Source: Megamerina dolium (taxonomy: Eukaryota > Arthropoda > Insecta > Diptera > Megamerinidae). From it: a stretch of DNA of 64,000 nucleotides. The translations under genes were made by a program, and so were the position numbers. The DNA lies in the NCBI GenBank assembly GCA_963854835.1, contig OY978529.1, positions 40,110,055-40,174,054 on the forward strand. Reading direction: 5' to 3'. Shown here piece after piece: positions 24,600 to 36,159 of this stretch. The notes under the pieces were generated by a model, which saw nothing but the letters and a program-made list of their open reading frames with translations, made no database searches and was not told where the DNA came from. Position 1 is the first letter of the stretch, and each line of letters opens with the position of its first letter.

Positions 24600-26250
24600 C
24601 TCTCCATATCGATACCTTCCATTACATTAGATCGGTCCAAATTTTGAAGATATACACTTTCTTTTATAAGTTGAATATTTTTCCTTGAAAAAAAAATATT
24701 GAAAATATTTCTTCCAAAAATAAAAATTTTACAATAATACTTTACTTAATTTTTGAAAAAAAAATTGAAAAAATTAAAAAAAAAATTGTTTTTCCCAAAA
24801 ACAATTGCTTAATTTTTCTAACAAAATGTCAACGAATTTTTCTTGAAGCTCTCTGTGCGTACAAATAAAGAATTTCCAAAAATATTGATAATATTTTTTC
24901 TAAAAAAAAATATATTGATCAGTTATTAAATTTTTTCAAAATATGGTTGGTATGTTAAATATATTCGAGGGACTTTTTTCGAGAAGAATTGGAAAAAAAT
25001 TATTTTTCTGTAAGTCTGTCTACCAATTTTCCCTAAAGCTCTCTGAACAGAAAAGAACTTTCAATACCTAAAAATATTAATTAGATTCTAAATGGAAAAA
25101 AAATAAGATTTTGAAAATATTAACTTTCTCCAAAAAATCAAATATAAGTTCTTCTCTAAAATTCAAGATTTATGGAAATTTTTCTGAAAGCACATAAAAA
25201 AGATTAAAAAAGTTTTTCGTCAGCAGAACCTATTTTGTAGAAAACTGTTTTAATTGTATTTTTCCCGCAAAACCCTATTTTTTTCCAAAATAATTTCTGG
25301 ACATTCTTAAAGCCCACTGTGCAAAAAAAAACATTTTAAAAAATATATTTAAACATGGAAAAAATATTTTGGAGAAAAATTTTAAACCTTTAATTTTTCT
25401 TATTCGAAAAATTCTTAAATTTTTGCAATTTATTTAGTTAGCTTATGCAATCACAAATTTTGAATTTCATTTTCATTTTGCCAAAAAATTGTATTTTCCA
25501 AAAAAAAAAAATTATGATTTTGAAAATTTCTAAATTTTCTAAATTTTTCGTTACTCTCCGCATGTTAAACTTATGAAATTATGAAATTAATACAATTTTT
25601 AAAGACTTTTTTCTTTTAAAAACTAATTAACTTGTTTGAATTGTGGAATTGTGAAATTAAGATAAGTTTTAAAAATTTTGATTTTTCAAAACTTCTTTCA
25701 CTAAATTTCAATAAGAAAAGTGCACATTTTACATCATTTTTTGTTTACAGCCAATTATTAAAAAGTTATTCCTAATCTATTCTTTTACTTTTTACATGAT
25801 AAAATTGCTAAATTTTGTTTTCCAAAAACCAAGTTAGGTTGCAAATAGTTAATTGCAGTTTTCTGAATCCCACTTAACATAGCCACATATTAAAAAGATT
25901 ATCCTAACATTTTCCTCTAGTCTGAGTAGCTTCGTTAACAAGTAAAACCGTATGAGTGCAATCCATCAGAGCATCAATAGCCACCATTCGAAAGACTCAT
26001 CACTGGTGGGCTCTTAAATCGACTGTAAGACTTAATGTGGAAAATATATATACAATAATATCGAAAAATAAACGAAATCTTCGACATTATTAACAAAATT
26101 TTGCAATAATCTCAAAATAAAGTAAATAAATTTAAAATTTCGACATTATTGCAAAAATATTTGAAATTTTGTAGAAATAACAATTTCGATATTTTCGGAA
26201 AGAAATTTTGCACAATGTCGAAAAATATTTGGTCCATATAAATCCTCGGA
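24600..26250. other. Extremely A/T-rich degenerate DNA
   Basis: Long A and T tracts with a loosely recurring AAAGCTCTCTG-like motif (24846, 25033, 25307). Possibly a decayed tandem array. No coding signal. Confidence 0.45.
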
Positions 26251-26252
26251 AT

Positions 26253-26375
26253 ACTGCCTAAATACGTTCCGCAGCAGTTGGCAGTAAAACAAAAAGAAAA
26301 ATAATCAACTATTCCTTAATTCATTTGACATATACAGCATATAACCGAAAGTGCCATAATTAAAAAACGCTTTTA
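26253..26375. repeat. Dispersed repeat, copy 2 (partner at 17.8 kb)
   Basis: AATACGTTCCGCAGCAGTTG, a TAAAACAAAAAG-like stretch and ACCGAAAGTGCCATAAT occur in the same order and spacing as at 17792-17890. Confidence 0.6.
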
Positions 26376-26932
26376 TAACGAAATAAAATAACAAAATGCT
26401 TTTTTAAAAAATACATTTTAAAGAGCGGACATAGTACAAAACGTTGTAAAATATTAAAAAATTACTCTGACTTTTTCAATTTTTTGGGGTATTTTACTCA
26501 TTGAAAACTAGGAAATTCAAATACAAACAATTTTGGTCTGGAGTCTCAATTAGCTTGGAAAGCAAAACTTATTAAATTTAACTACCACCTTAGATAGAGC
26601 GGTCATGTTCCCATCATATTTAACCTTTCATGGAATGACTGAGATGACTGAATTTAGAACAAAAAATGGCCATCGAATTTTTTGACAAGATCTACTGTAT
26701 ACATACTACTAGTACATATATAAATATGTACACATAGAATATACATATACAATACAATTTCTCTATGGTTACTGAACCGAATTGAATGGCTACCGCTGCG
26801 ATTGAGTTTTTGTTTAAAACTCTTGTTTTGTGGTCGCCATTCTAAAAGTGGATTTTAATTGAATTTTATTTATTGAAAACTCCGCCATATATATGTATAT
26901 ACGTATCATATATATGCTAAATTGAAATAATG

Positions 26933-26951
26933 AAAGAGAGAGAGAGAGAGA
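26933..26951. repeat. (AG)n microsatellite
   Basis: A short GA dinucleotide run. Confidence 0.9.
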
Positions 26952-27707
26952 AATAAGGCATACTCGTACTATAAGCACATTTATACGTATGCAAAAGGTT
27001 GTGAGGCCGTTTATATAACAATTTAAGCCGATTAAGAGGTGCTCGTATGTATGTAAAGTGGTATAGGCCATTTTACTAAAACATTGTATTTACACATTCA
27101 CACAGAGAGACACACATAAAAACACATACAGTACCATAAGTAGTACAATAATAGTTCGTAAAAAGCTTTTCAATGAATCCTTTGAGAAAAATACTAAAAG
27201 GCAGGTAGGCTGGCCTATATATCGCGTAGTATATACATGGAGGCAAAGAACTGAAACTCGAAACTCCTACAGCATAAAGAAGTGATAATATTTAATTATT
27301 TTGTTGTAGGATTTTAGGCGTATGCAAATTTAACTTAATTGTACTTTAAGTAAAAGTATACTCGTATAAGTACAGATATACTTGTAGCCAATGGCTTATG
27401 GCATAAATGCGTAACGATATTAAATTATATAAACATATTTTTTTTTTTTTTCTTGTTAGGTACACAATTTGAATACAAAAGAATTTCCTATAAAATTTAA
27501 TTAAATGAAATCAATGAAGATTATATTCAACAATATTCAAGTACATACCTACATATATATTCGTCTTACGCTTAGCAACGTAACGTTAATGACGATTTGC
27601 TTTACTTACGAATTTCCTTTTACCATCATCATCATCACCATCATCATGAGCATCAGCAACATATTCAAGTTGATGCTTTTAACAGGCACTTGTATACGTT
27701 TACTTAC

Positions 27708-27827
27708 AGTCGAAACAGCCATGATGATGACTACGTCGACAACTATGACGAGAACTTCAGCGTATACTAGTAGCACAATGGATATTGTTATTATGGCAGC
27801 AATCTGACGTTGCTGTCTGCCTGCCAT
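27708..27827 (-). CDS. Candidate leader exon with hydrophobic N-terminus
   Basis: A minus-strand ATG in a good fly start context (GTAACAATGG) opens a frame of exactly 40 codons, ending at a consensus donor (TCGACT|GTAAGTA, GT at 27706-27707), phase 0. The product starts MAGRQQRQIAAIITISIVLL and continues hydrophobic to VVDVVIIMAVST. That is a basic tip followed by a long hydrophobic stretch, as in a signal peptide or signal anchor. No downstream partner exon was identified. The open frame continues past the donor only into a CAT/ATG-rich simple repeat, which argues that the donor is the meaningful end. It could still be chance in low-complexity DNA. Confidence 0.35.
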
Positions 27828-28363
27828 TGTTACAATGTTTCGTATAGGTATATATATGTATATATTCCTTAAAAGGATTTCATATTTTTCACTCAAGTAG
27901 TTTGTAAATGTGATTTCTAAAGAGCGATATAAGAAACTTTTTTCAAGTACACTTTTGAGACATTTGAGATACAAAATGGCAAAACTAAATTATGTATCCA
28001 CAAAATTAAAACCGAAAATGAATTAAACGAATTAAAGTTGCTAAATTAAATAAATATGATAAACCGTAAATGTTGCAAGCCAAAAATGTATTCAGATCTT
28101 ATTCACGAAAGCTGGAGTTAAACCTCAGTTTATGCTACGGCGTCATGAATTTTTAATATTTTTATCTAGAGAATGGCATGAGATACCTACCACTTCATTC
28201 GGAAAGCTTGGAGGAGCTCCTCTAAGAGAAAATCGTTTATAAAAGCACAAAATTCATACATTCTCACAACGAAGACAAAGGTATCACAGATGCATTCCAA
28301 CCTGTATTTTCACATTAAATCCTGGTCAAGAGCACTCTTATGAATTTGTAGACTTAGCCACAC

Positions 28364-28683
28364 TCCTTTAGTCTGAGCTCCTATATAATCTAACAATATA
28401 AGGCAAGTAAATTACTACAAAGCTAAGAAATTCCAATACAGACTCTTTTATAGATAAAACAGCGTAACATGTGTTCCAAAATGGACCGAAAACCCGAAAA
28501 AAAATCTAAGCACGCCATTGAGTTCCTTTAGTCTGAGCTCCTTTATAATCTGACAATATAAGGTAAATAAATTAATACAAAGCTAAGAAATTCCAGTAGA
28601 GACTCTTTTATAGATAAGACAGCGTAACACATCTATTCCAAAACGTAATGAAAACCACAAAAAAAATCGACTCTTCCCAGATT
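28364..28683 (+). repeat. Tandem duplication, two 160-bp units
   Basis: TCCTTTAGTCTGAGCTCC starts at about 28364 and again at about 28524. The following segments (CTAACAATATAAGG, TACAAAGCTAAGAAATTCCA, GACTCTTTTATAGATAA, CAGCGTAACA) recur at the same 160-bp offset, with only scattered differences. Confidence 0.9.
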
Positions 28684-28689
28684 TTTTGA

Positions 28690-29900
28690 AGTCATCATCG
28701 GCGAAGCATTAAATTTTGGGCATTTAATAGTTTCCGATGAACACCGTAGTTTGGTTAGTTTGTGATTTAGTCTTCTGTTCATGAATCGTAAGTTCGAATG
28801 GAAACCATGAAAAATTTCCTAGTAAAAAAGATTAGAAACCTCCCAAAAAAAAAACTCAACCTAGGCTCTTAGAAGAGCATTGATAATGAAAGCTGCACCA
28901 AAATACATTTAGAGTATATAATGGTTTCTGATGGATGCCATACCTCGTTTAGTGTGTAGGTTTGATAAATCCCCTAAATTAGAATTCGGTATCGGATTTC
29001 TGTAACAACCCACAGGTCATTGTTTTTCGACTGTATTAAAAGGTTTTTTCAAGTTAAAATGCGGTCAGCGGCTCATAAATCACAGACATTCTGCTCCTTT
29101 TCTGTTGTGAGACTGTCACAACAAAAAAAGGAATATATCAGAATGTCCAGAATAGTCTGATTCTATGGATTTTATATCCAAAGATCCCCAATTGGATTTT
29201 CTTATAGTTTCTTTTTAACCTCAAACACCTACTAAAATTCCCGGAAGACGATATTGTTTTAGGTTGGAAAGAAATCCGATGGTGATGGTGGAAATCCGAC
29301 TAATGATATGGATTCAGCAACCTAGGTGTAAAATTTATGGAATATGACTCTGGGACATCGGACATCTTACTTTTGTTGTTGTTGTGGGGCCGTGACATAA
29401 ATCACGGAATGTTACTACCCTGGTTGGTCGGATATACTACACTTCTTCTGTTGTGAGGCTGTGACCGCCAAAAACAGAAGAAGATATCCTACGTTCCACA
29501 ATAGTTACATTCAATGGATTTTTGGTCCCTGAATCCGCGATCGAAGATCTACCTATAATTCACAGAATGTGACTATCCTAGCCCGTCGGACCTCTTACTT
29601 TTTTGTGGGCTGTTACAGCCCAAAAAAAAAAAAAAAAAACTAAGATGTCCGACGGCGCAGAGTAGTTATATTCTATGAATTTTACACCTAGATCGCTTAA
29701 TCCGTATACGTTGTCGGATTTTCGCCAACACCATCGAATTTCTTTTCAACCTAAAAAGTCGAATTTCTTTCTAACGTCTTTTCTCGGCTATTTTTGCTTT
29801 GTTTTTTTATTTTTTTTATTTTGTTTTATTTTTTTGCTGGCGAAAATCCATAAAATGTGACTACTCTAGACTATTTCGGAGTTTCAATTCTTACTCAAGG
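28690..29900 (+). repeat. Family C array
   Basis: Repeated segments TTCTATGGATTTT, GTCGGACCTCTTACTTTT, GTTGTGAGGCTGTGACC and ATCGGATTT at spacings near 150-160 in its right half (29340-29700). An A-run of 18 lies at about 29622-29639. No coding potential apart from repeat shadows. Confidence 0.7.
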
Positions 29901-31739
29901 TGAACTTTTTATGGAATTTCGGTGCCATTTCTAAAGGACACGTTTATATCCGGCACCCAACCGCCGGCCAAAAATTAAAATTCCAATAAAATTTGTTGTC
30001 AAAAACATTTTATACAACACTGTGACAAAACACTACAAAAGTTCTGGCATTCGTAATCGGCTGATTTAATTAGATCTCATTGAAACTTGTCTAAATTTAC
30101 CACACTCAACAATACTGAAAAGAAGTTCGTCCGGAGTTCCTCAAGAGCTCAAGCGCCAATAATTAACAATGAATCGAAAATTGTTAATTATTTAATTGTA
30201 AGAATGATTTCCTTTCGTGGGCAGAGCCAAAAAAAAGTTCAACAGTCTGGCTGAATAATAAATAAACCCACTATTAACCAACATTTCCAAAATTAAATTT
30301 TATAGATTCGTTAATTTTTTCATAAATTTTAAGTATTTGCAATATTAAAATAGAAAATATTGAAGCCTTAAAATCTATAGCATATACTCTAGGCGTCCAC
30401 AAATTACTTACTTAAAGTTTTCAAGCGAAAAGGAATAAATTCAGAGAAAATTAGCCTAAACAAAAATGATATGATTCTAGGAAATTTAATTCATTTCATT
30501 TGAATTTTTTAAGTAAAACTTTTTCTACGCTTTGTAGTGGTACTCGTACTTAATAGTATACTTATGTATAGTACCATATAATGAAAATCCATTCTAAATA
30601 CGAGTACATACAGTGCTTGTAACAATAAAACAATAGACTTCCTGCGGCGTGGCTTAATTCAAAATTCACAAAAAAAAAAAACAAAGGAAAAAACAAAAAA
30701 GAGGAAAAATAAACTAAATAGTACAATATATACTCAGATAGGTATAGAGAGTTACATTAGTACTTGAATTGGCGCATATTTTCACTCGATTAAATTCTTA
30801 TGCTCCACTTCAAAAGTAACCGCAAAACGCATTTACCAATTGCGCCTAAATCTATGTATGTACGAAAATTGGAAACAAAACAATAACTGAGCAACAATAC
30901 GTAGGTATTGGTATAATACCATTACCATCACCACCGCCACTACCATCAACAAAAACAAATCCAATTAGTTTGAACACATTATTTTGAAACATCCTGATGC
31001 AAATACATACATACTATAACCAGCGACCACATAGAGCAACACAACATTTTCGTGTTAAGCTATTTGTTGAACTAAATGTTTTTAAATGCATAAAAGCACG
31101 AAAGCCAAAAACTCCATCTATCGGTAGTAGAAGGAAGAAAGAAAAAATAGAATACCATATATTAAATCACAAGTCACCAAGCAGCCAAACAGTAAATGTT
31201 GTTACGCCTACTTCAAAAACACTGCTGCCTAAAAGTATGCTAAATGAAAAAGTGTAAAATGTTCTTTCAAAAGCGGCCGCCACCGCCATTGCCATCGTCA
31301 AAGGAGTGTCTTTAGGGAAAATTGCCTCAATGTGTGTATGCAATTTAAATTCCTGTAAACATTGGAATGAAAATTTAACAATGAAGAGTACTTACGTACT
31401 ATAATAAAAACAATAACAACGTCGCCAACCGCAATTGTATAGAGCATACCGTGGAGTCAATTGTACAATGGACAAACAGACAAACAGAGAGTTGCCGCGA
31501 AGCGTCCATATACACTATCGTTAATGCATGTAAATATGTAATCGCAAATTGTGTAAAAATGTATTGTTTTTCAAATTTCATTGCTACGCCGAAAAGCGAT
31601 ACGGCGCATCGGTAGAGTGCTCCTAACTGGTCTGACTGGTTGGTTGGTTAGTGAAGAAATTGCAAACAAATAAGCCCGAGAACATCTAAAACTGAAGCCA
31701 AAACAAAATGCCTAATATCTGCTGGTTGCTACTACTTAC
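29901..31739. other. Non-coding DNA
   Basis: AT-rich DNA, then somewhat GC-richer DNA after 30900 with CCACCG/CATCAC simple sequence. The open frame at 30997-31257 is basic, with no splice sites or family resemblance that I can support. Confidence 0.45.
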
Positions 31740-31841
31740 CGTTTACCACTATCGTCGTCGCCATCGCCATCGACATCATCAACAATAGCAACAGAGCCAA
31801 CCATACCGGCAACGGAAGTAGATTATCCGCGGATGTAAAAA
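31740..31841 (-). CDS. Weak candidate exon with GTAAGT donor
   Basis: A GC-richer block ends at AAACG|GTAAGTAG (GT at 31738-31739). Two frames are open. One starts at ATG 31804 and gives MVGSVAIVDDVDGDGDDDSG. The other has no early ATG, could follow an AG at 31842-31843, and reads LPLPVWLALLLLLMMSMAMA, which looks like a signal peptide. Part of the block is a degenerate GAT/TCG repeat, so this may be a chance donor. The start and frame cannot be decided. Confidence 0.2.
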
Positions 31842-32046
31842 CTCACAGGATAATAATAGGCGGGCGGGCAGACACTTTTAAAACAACAATAATAACAACA
31901 ATAACAACAACAAATAACACACAACAATAAAGAAATAACAAAAGATAAAAGCAGACAATAATTTCTCAAAACACAAGGGATGACAGCAGCGATGTTGTTT
32001 TCGTGTTTGTCTACTCGTTGTTATGACTTTTAAGTGTCTTTAATGT

Positions 32047-32049
<3 letters not shown>

Positions 32050-32092
<43 letters not shown>

Positions 32093-32433
32093 GCACTTAA
32101 AGCCCCAAAGGGCTCATTGGCCGAGCTTCTCTTCCATTACTGTTGTGCGTCTTAAATTTGGACAGTATTAGAAGGGACCTACTTATTTTAGCCGGTTCCG
32201 AACGGCAGAACACTTGTGACATCACTTTTTCTGAGCTTTGTCACAGAGTTCTTTAAGAAGCTTTTTCATGGCAAGTTGTTACTGTCGGAAGAATTGCCAA
32301 TTGCTTGCCGACAGGTGGGTACCATTCGAAAGAAAAATCTTATCGATATTAAATTTGTTTCGCATCAGCCGGGGATTGAACCACGACCTACACATCAGAA
32401 GGCGAACACACTAACCACTGAGCTACGGCACCA
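32050..32433 (-). mobile_element. SINE with (TA)n tail and 9-bp target-site duplication
   Basis: Minus-strand SINE, head at right (GGTGCCGTAGCTCAGTGGTTAG), body nearly identical to the 22.3-kb copy. The 3' end GTGCCACATA runs straight into about 20 TA units (32050-32089). It is flanked by TAATGTAAC at 32041-32049 and 32434-32442. The microsatellite therefore appears to be the SINE tail. The open frame at 32216-32482 is SINE sequence. Confidence 0.93.
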
Positions 32434-32479
32434 TAATGTAACCTTTAATGTAACATACAATACGAAAATATGTATATTC

Positions 32480-32508
32480 TGATGATGATGATGATGATGA
32501 TGATGATA
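32480..32508. repeat. (GAT)n microsatellite
   Basis: A run of about nine GAT units with one variant. Confidence 0.95.
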
Positions 32509-32509
32509 A

Positions 32510-33130
32510 TGATGCTGAACTGTCAGCCGTACTGCGCGCAAATTGATTTTCATTGAAATGATGGGGGGGAAAATAACTTCACATACTTTTAGGATCGCTC
32601 TATAAATTTATGTTCCGCGCCCTAAAGTGACATCGAATGAAAATTGCACCGAAATCTAAATAATAACACAAAAGTTAGTACTTGAATCATTTTGCACATT
32701 CCAAGGTCAATTCGCTTATTGTGCTCTTTCTTTATCTGTAAATAGATATCTACAATATCAATAGCAAACACTGAGGTAAAATGTAACATACTAAATATGC
32801 GAACGTATTTATATTCAATACAATATACCAGCTAAAAGCTGTATGCTTTTAGGCATCTAGTTGATAGAAATATACACAGGGTGCTCTAAAATTATCATTA
32901 CATGCGCAATTTCAAACAAAAGTAGCTCATCTATATTTCAAAATTTAAAAATTTAATAACAAATTTATCACACTCTGTACCTAAAATTTGTAAAATTGTA
33001 TTTAATTCAGTTTCCTAGAAATTTGTGAAATTCTATAGCTCACATAACTTAATTTAAATTGGAAATTTTCTTGATATGAATTTATATTTGCAAAATACTC
33101 TCATCATTAGAAATGTTTATACAAGAGTTG
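32510..33130. other. AT-rich non-coding DNA
   Basis: No gene recognised. Ends at the mariner relic. Confidence 0.45.
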
Positions 33131-33134
33131 CCTT

Positions 33135-33740
33135 TTATTTTTATTTAAAAAGTATGAAAATGCATTTGTTTATCATCAAAAATGGTCGGAGCATTTTTGG
33201 CACTCCGACGAAGACATCTCCAAATATGGTCTTGGAAGACTCACACGGTCGATTGCTGTTTTGTTTAGGGCTCATACATATATATCCATGATTCGTCACC
33301 TATGATATAAATGTCTTTCGAAACACCGCGATCGAAATTTTTCATCTTTTCTTTCCACCAATCAACATGAGCCTTTTTCTGAGCTATTAGTAAATTATGC
33401 GGGCTCCAACGAAAACAAATCTTTCTGACAGCTAAGTGTTCATGCAATATCGAATGCACGGCGGTAGAACTGATGCCCAAGGGTGCCTCTATCTCACGGT
33501 ATGTCACAAGACGATCTTTCATTATCAATTCACGCACAGCATCGATGGTTTCGTTCGTCCTGGAGCAAACGGCGACCACGCTATAACTCGTTAAACTAGT
33601 TATAAATTGTCTGGAGAGTGGGTGCTTCATCGCCAAATGCCGCATGAAGACGATCGAAGCACTGTTGTTGAGATAATTCACTTTGAAAATCGTAAAAAAT
33701 CATAGCTTGAAAATATTCACGACTCAAATCCAATTTTTTA
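33135..33740 (-). pseudogene. Mariner transposase N-terminal half, broken
   Basis: Minus-strand transposase of the type often annotated as SETMAR-like in insects. It begins near 33735 with LDLSREYFQAMIFYDFQSEL and QQQCFDRLHAAFGDEAP (first helix-turn-helix). TAG follows IYN where Trp is expected, then a deletion and frameshift. The rest resumes as ETIDAVRELIMKDRLVTYRE, GISSTAVHSILHEHLAVRK and the first catalytic Asp in GDESWIY (33295-33297). After YEP it meets TAA and a second stop in KQQSTV*VFQD, and homology fades near 33135. The second and third catalytic residues are absent, so this is a 3'-truncated, dead copy. Confidence 0.9.
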
Positions 33741-33759
33741 CCGAGATGAATTTTGCAAG

Positions 33760-34650
33760 TCACTGTAAAAAACATTCTGAGTACGTTTATGCTAAAAGAA
33801 GTCAAACTTTCTAATGGAAATGTCAGATTTAACAAAAACGTACTTGATCATACTTTTTTAAACAATATATAAAAAGCAACCTACGTATTTTTAGACATCT
33901 TTAATATTATTCAACTTTAGTTGCATATCAACATAAATTAAATTATATTAAACTTATTCATGACAATGCAAAATTACTCGACCACAATTCCAATCAAAAT
34001 TTGTATGCAGTATGCAAATTCATATGCTTGTAAATGAATACCAAATTGTATGACACTTTATGATGGCATAAGTAGTCGAAATTTTTGCATTAATTTAGCT
34101 ACTCAAAGTATGCTTAAATTCGAATATAAATACATACGAGTAGACGTGTCATAATTAGATCAAAGTCCAAAAATTTACAAATTTCTAAAACTTTTATTGC
34201 ACTCACATGAATTCACAATAAAATGATAGTACATAATATACATATTTACCTCTATATGTGGGTAGATATGTACGAGTATATAAGCATTTATGATTAGTCA
34301 AAATAGCAATTAAACATGCAAACAATCTGGTAACTCTTTACAAGCTTTCAGTAATACAATTTTTCCATTGTGTATGATATTCTTAAATGTCTGTAAGACA
34401 ATTTCTTTACCCTTTTTCATCTTTAAATGTCTTTACTTCATTTGCACTACACAAATGCAATAAATATGGACATGTCTGGTACGTTCATGTGTGATAAAGT
34501 TATTATGTATTTATTTTATTGCATATTTTCAAGCATATTGTCATCATTTGCACTTGATTATCCTTCAGAGACAATAAATATTGTATTTATATTTTATTAG
34601 TATAGTCGCTAGCAATATTTGTTGTTTTTACTGATGCTATTACATATGTA
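33760..34650. other. AT-rich non-coding DNA
   Basis: No gene or repeat family recognised. Confidence 0.5.
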
Positions 34651-34652
34651 TA

Positions 34653-36150
34653 TTAAGGTGGGCCAAATTTGTAAACATCTGGGTTCAACGAAAAATTCTT
34701 TATTTAGATAATACTGAGCATTTCTTTTAAAGGAAGCATAACAATATTCTGAACTGGACCTGATAACTTTTTAGTTTTAATAGGCACTAAAAAAGTGTGG
34801 CATCAATTGTGGGGAAGTTCCTCTAAAAAATAAAGTTCTGGGGTAGGTACATATATTCAGAGAAAATGTTAATGGGGATCTATCATACATTTGACCACTT
34901 TAGGTTTTGGATTCGTTCGTTGGGGTGTTTGTTGAAATCTAGATGTTTTTATATTCCTTGTGTATGGGAGTCCCCGTAAGGAGGAGATAGGGAGAAGAAT
35001 ATTCGGTGAAAAGGTATAGATGGAAAAATTAATTTGAGCCAGTTATACGTATCACCGCTCTAAATGCAAACGCTGAGGTTATTTGTCTATTGTTATGTGT
35101 TTTTAAGTTCTTTTTGTGTGAGAGTGCCCTTCAGGGATGAAATTAAATGTTAACCATGTTCGGTGGAAATGCTTAGAAGAAAAATGGATAGAAAGCGATT
35201 CCTAGGATTCTTTGTCGATTTTAGAATATTTTTATATTCTTTTTATATTGGGGTGGCCTTGTGGGTGCCGTAGCTCAGAGGTTAGAGCGTTGGCCTTCTG
35301 ATCTGTAGGTCGTGGATTCAATCCCCGGCTGAAGTATTACAAAATTTAATATCGAAAATATTTTTCTTTCGAACAGTACCCACCAGCCGGAAAGAATTGG
35401 CAATTTTTCCGGCAGTAACAATTTGCCAAAAAATGCTTCTTAAAAGAGCTCTGTGACAAAACTAAGTTAAAGTGATGTCACAAGGGTTCTGCCGTTCGGA
35501 ACCGGCTAATATAAGTAGGTCCCTTCTAATGCTCTCCAAATTTAACACGCACAACAGTATTGGAAGAGAAGCTCGATGGTATCACAATGGGTCTTTCTGG
35601 CCGAAGTGTGTCTCCTTAGAGAGAGGGGAGCCACATAACCTAACCTAACCTAGGGGTCGCCTTCAGCCGTGGAGATAGGGAAAATGCGTGTTTGGGGAAA
35701 ATATTTAGAAGAAAATTAATGGGGATCAGTTATACATTTCCTTGCTCTAAAGGTGATTTCTGCGTTTTTTTTTTTTTTGATTTTCTTATGTTTTCATGAT
35801 CATTTTGTATGGGATTGCCTTCATGTATAGAAATAGGTGGTAAGTACTTTTGAAGGAAATGTTAAGAAGGAAAAATTATTGAAGATGCTCTATACAGCTT
35901 ACCACTTTAGTGGCAATTTCTAAGCAGCTATGAGGTTATTTATCGATTTTCAGATGATGACCAAGTGAAATTTGTGACCTATAGACATTTATTTTTTCCC
36001 CTCGAATTTTTCTCAGCTCATACTTACCTTGTACCTCAATCCCTTTAACGGGCTCCCCTACAAACTGGATACAAAAACACTTGAAAATCGACAATAAATC
36101 TCCTATCTGCCCAAAGGCATTGAAATTTATGATATCGCTGAAACTGAATC
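34653..36150. repeat. Family B array with an inverted terminal unit
   Basis: Starts with TTAAGGTGGGCCAAATTTG, then diverged direct units with GGGAGTGCCCTTAAGGG-like, GAGATAGGGAG-like, GTTAATGGGGATC-like and CACCGCTCTAAA-like segments about 140-163 bp apart. Units are split by a SINE at 35263-35652. At about 36000-36110 a unit runs in reverse orientation (its reverse complement contains TTGTCGATTTTCAAGTGTTT and GTAAGTATGAGC), so the array is partly head to head. Confidence 0.7.
35263..35652 (+). mobile_element. Full-length tRNA-derived SINE
   Basis: The best SINE copy, 390 bp. The tRNA-like head starts GGGTGCCGTAGCTCAGAGG with box A at 35271-35281 and box B GGATTCAATCC at 35314-35324 (internal RNA polymerase III promoter). 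The tRNA-unrelated body contains TTCTTTCGAACAGTACCCACC, TGTGACAAAAC, GATGTCACAAGGG and CCGTTCGGAACCGGC. The 3' end is GCCACATAA (35630-35638) followed by three AACCT units. Flanks are GGGGTGGCCTT (35250-35260) and GGGGTCGCCTT (35653-35663), an 11-bp duplication with one mismatch. It is inserted in a family B repeat unit. The loop CTTCTGA suggests an Arg(UCU)-like parent tRNA, which is uncertain. Confidence 0.95.
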
Positions 36151-36159
36151 TGTTGTTGA

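Noticed and set aside
27505..27807. 100-codon plus-strand frame over CATCATCATC repeats
   Set aside because: Low-complexity product from a trinucleotide repeat; the minus-strand leader frame explains the interval better.
35637..35652. Telomere-like AACCT repeats as a sign of a chromosome end
   Set aside because: Only three units, inside SINE boundaries defined by the target-site duplication.
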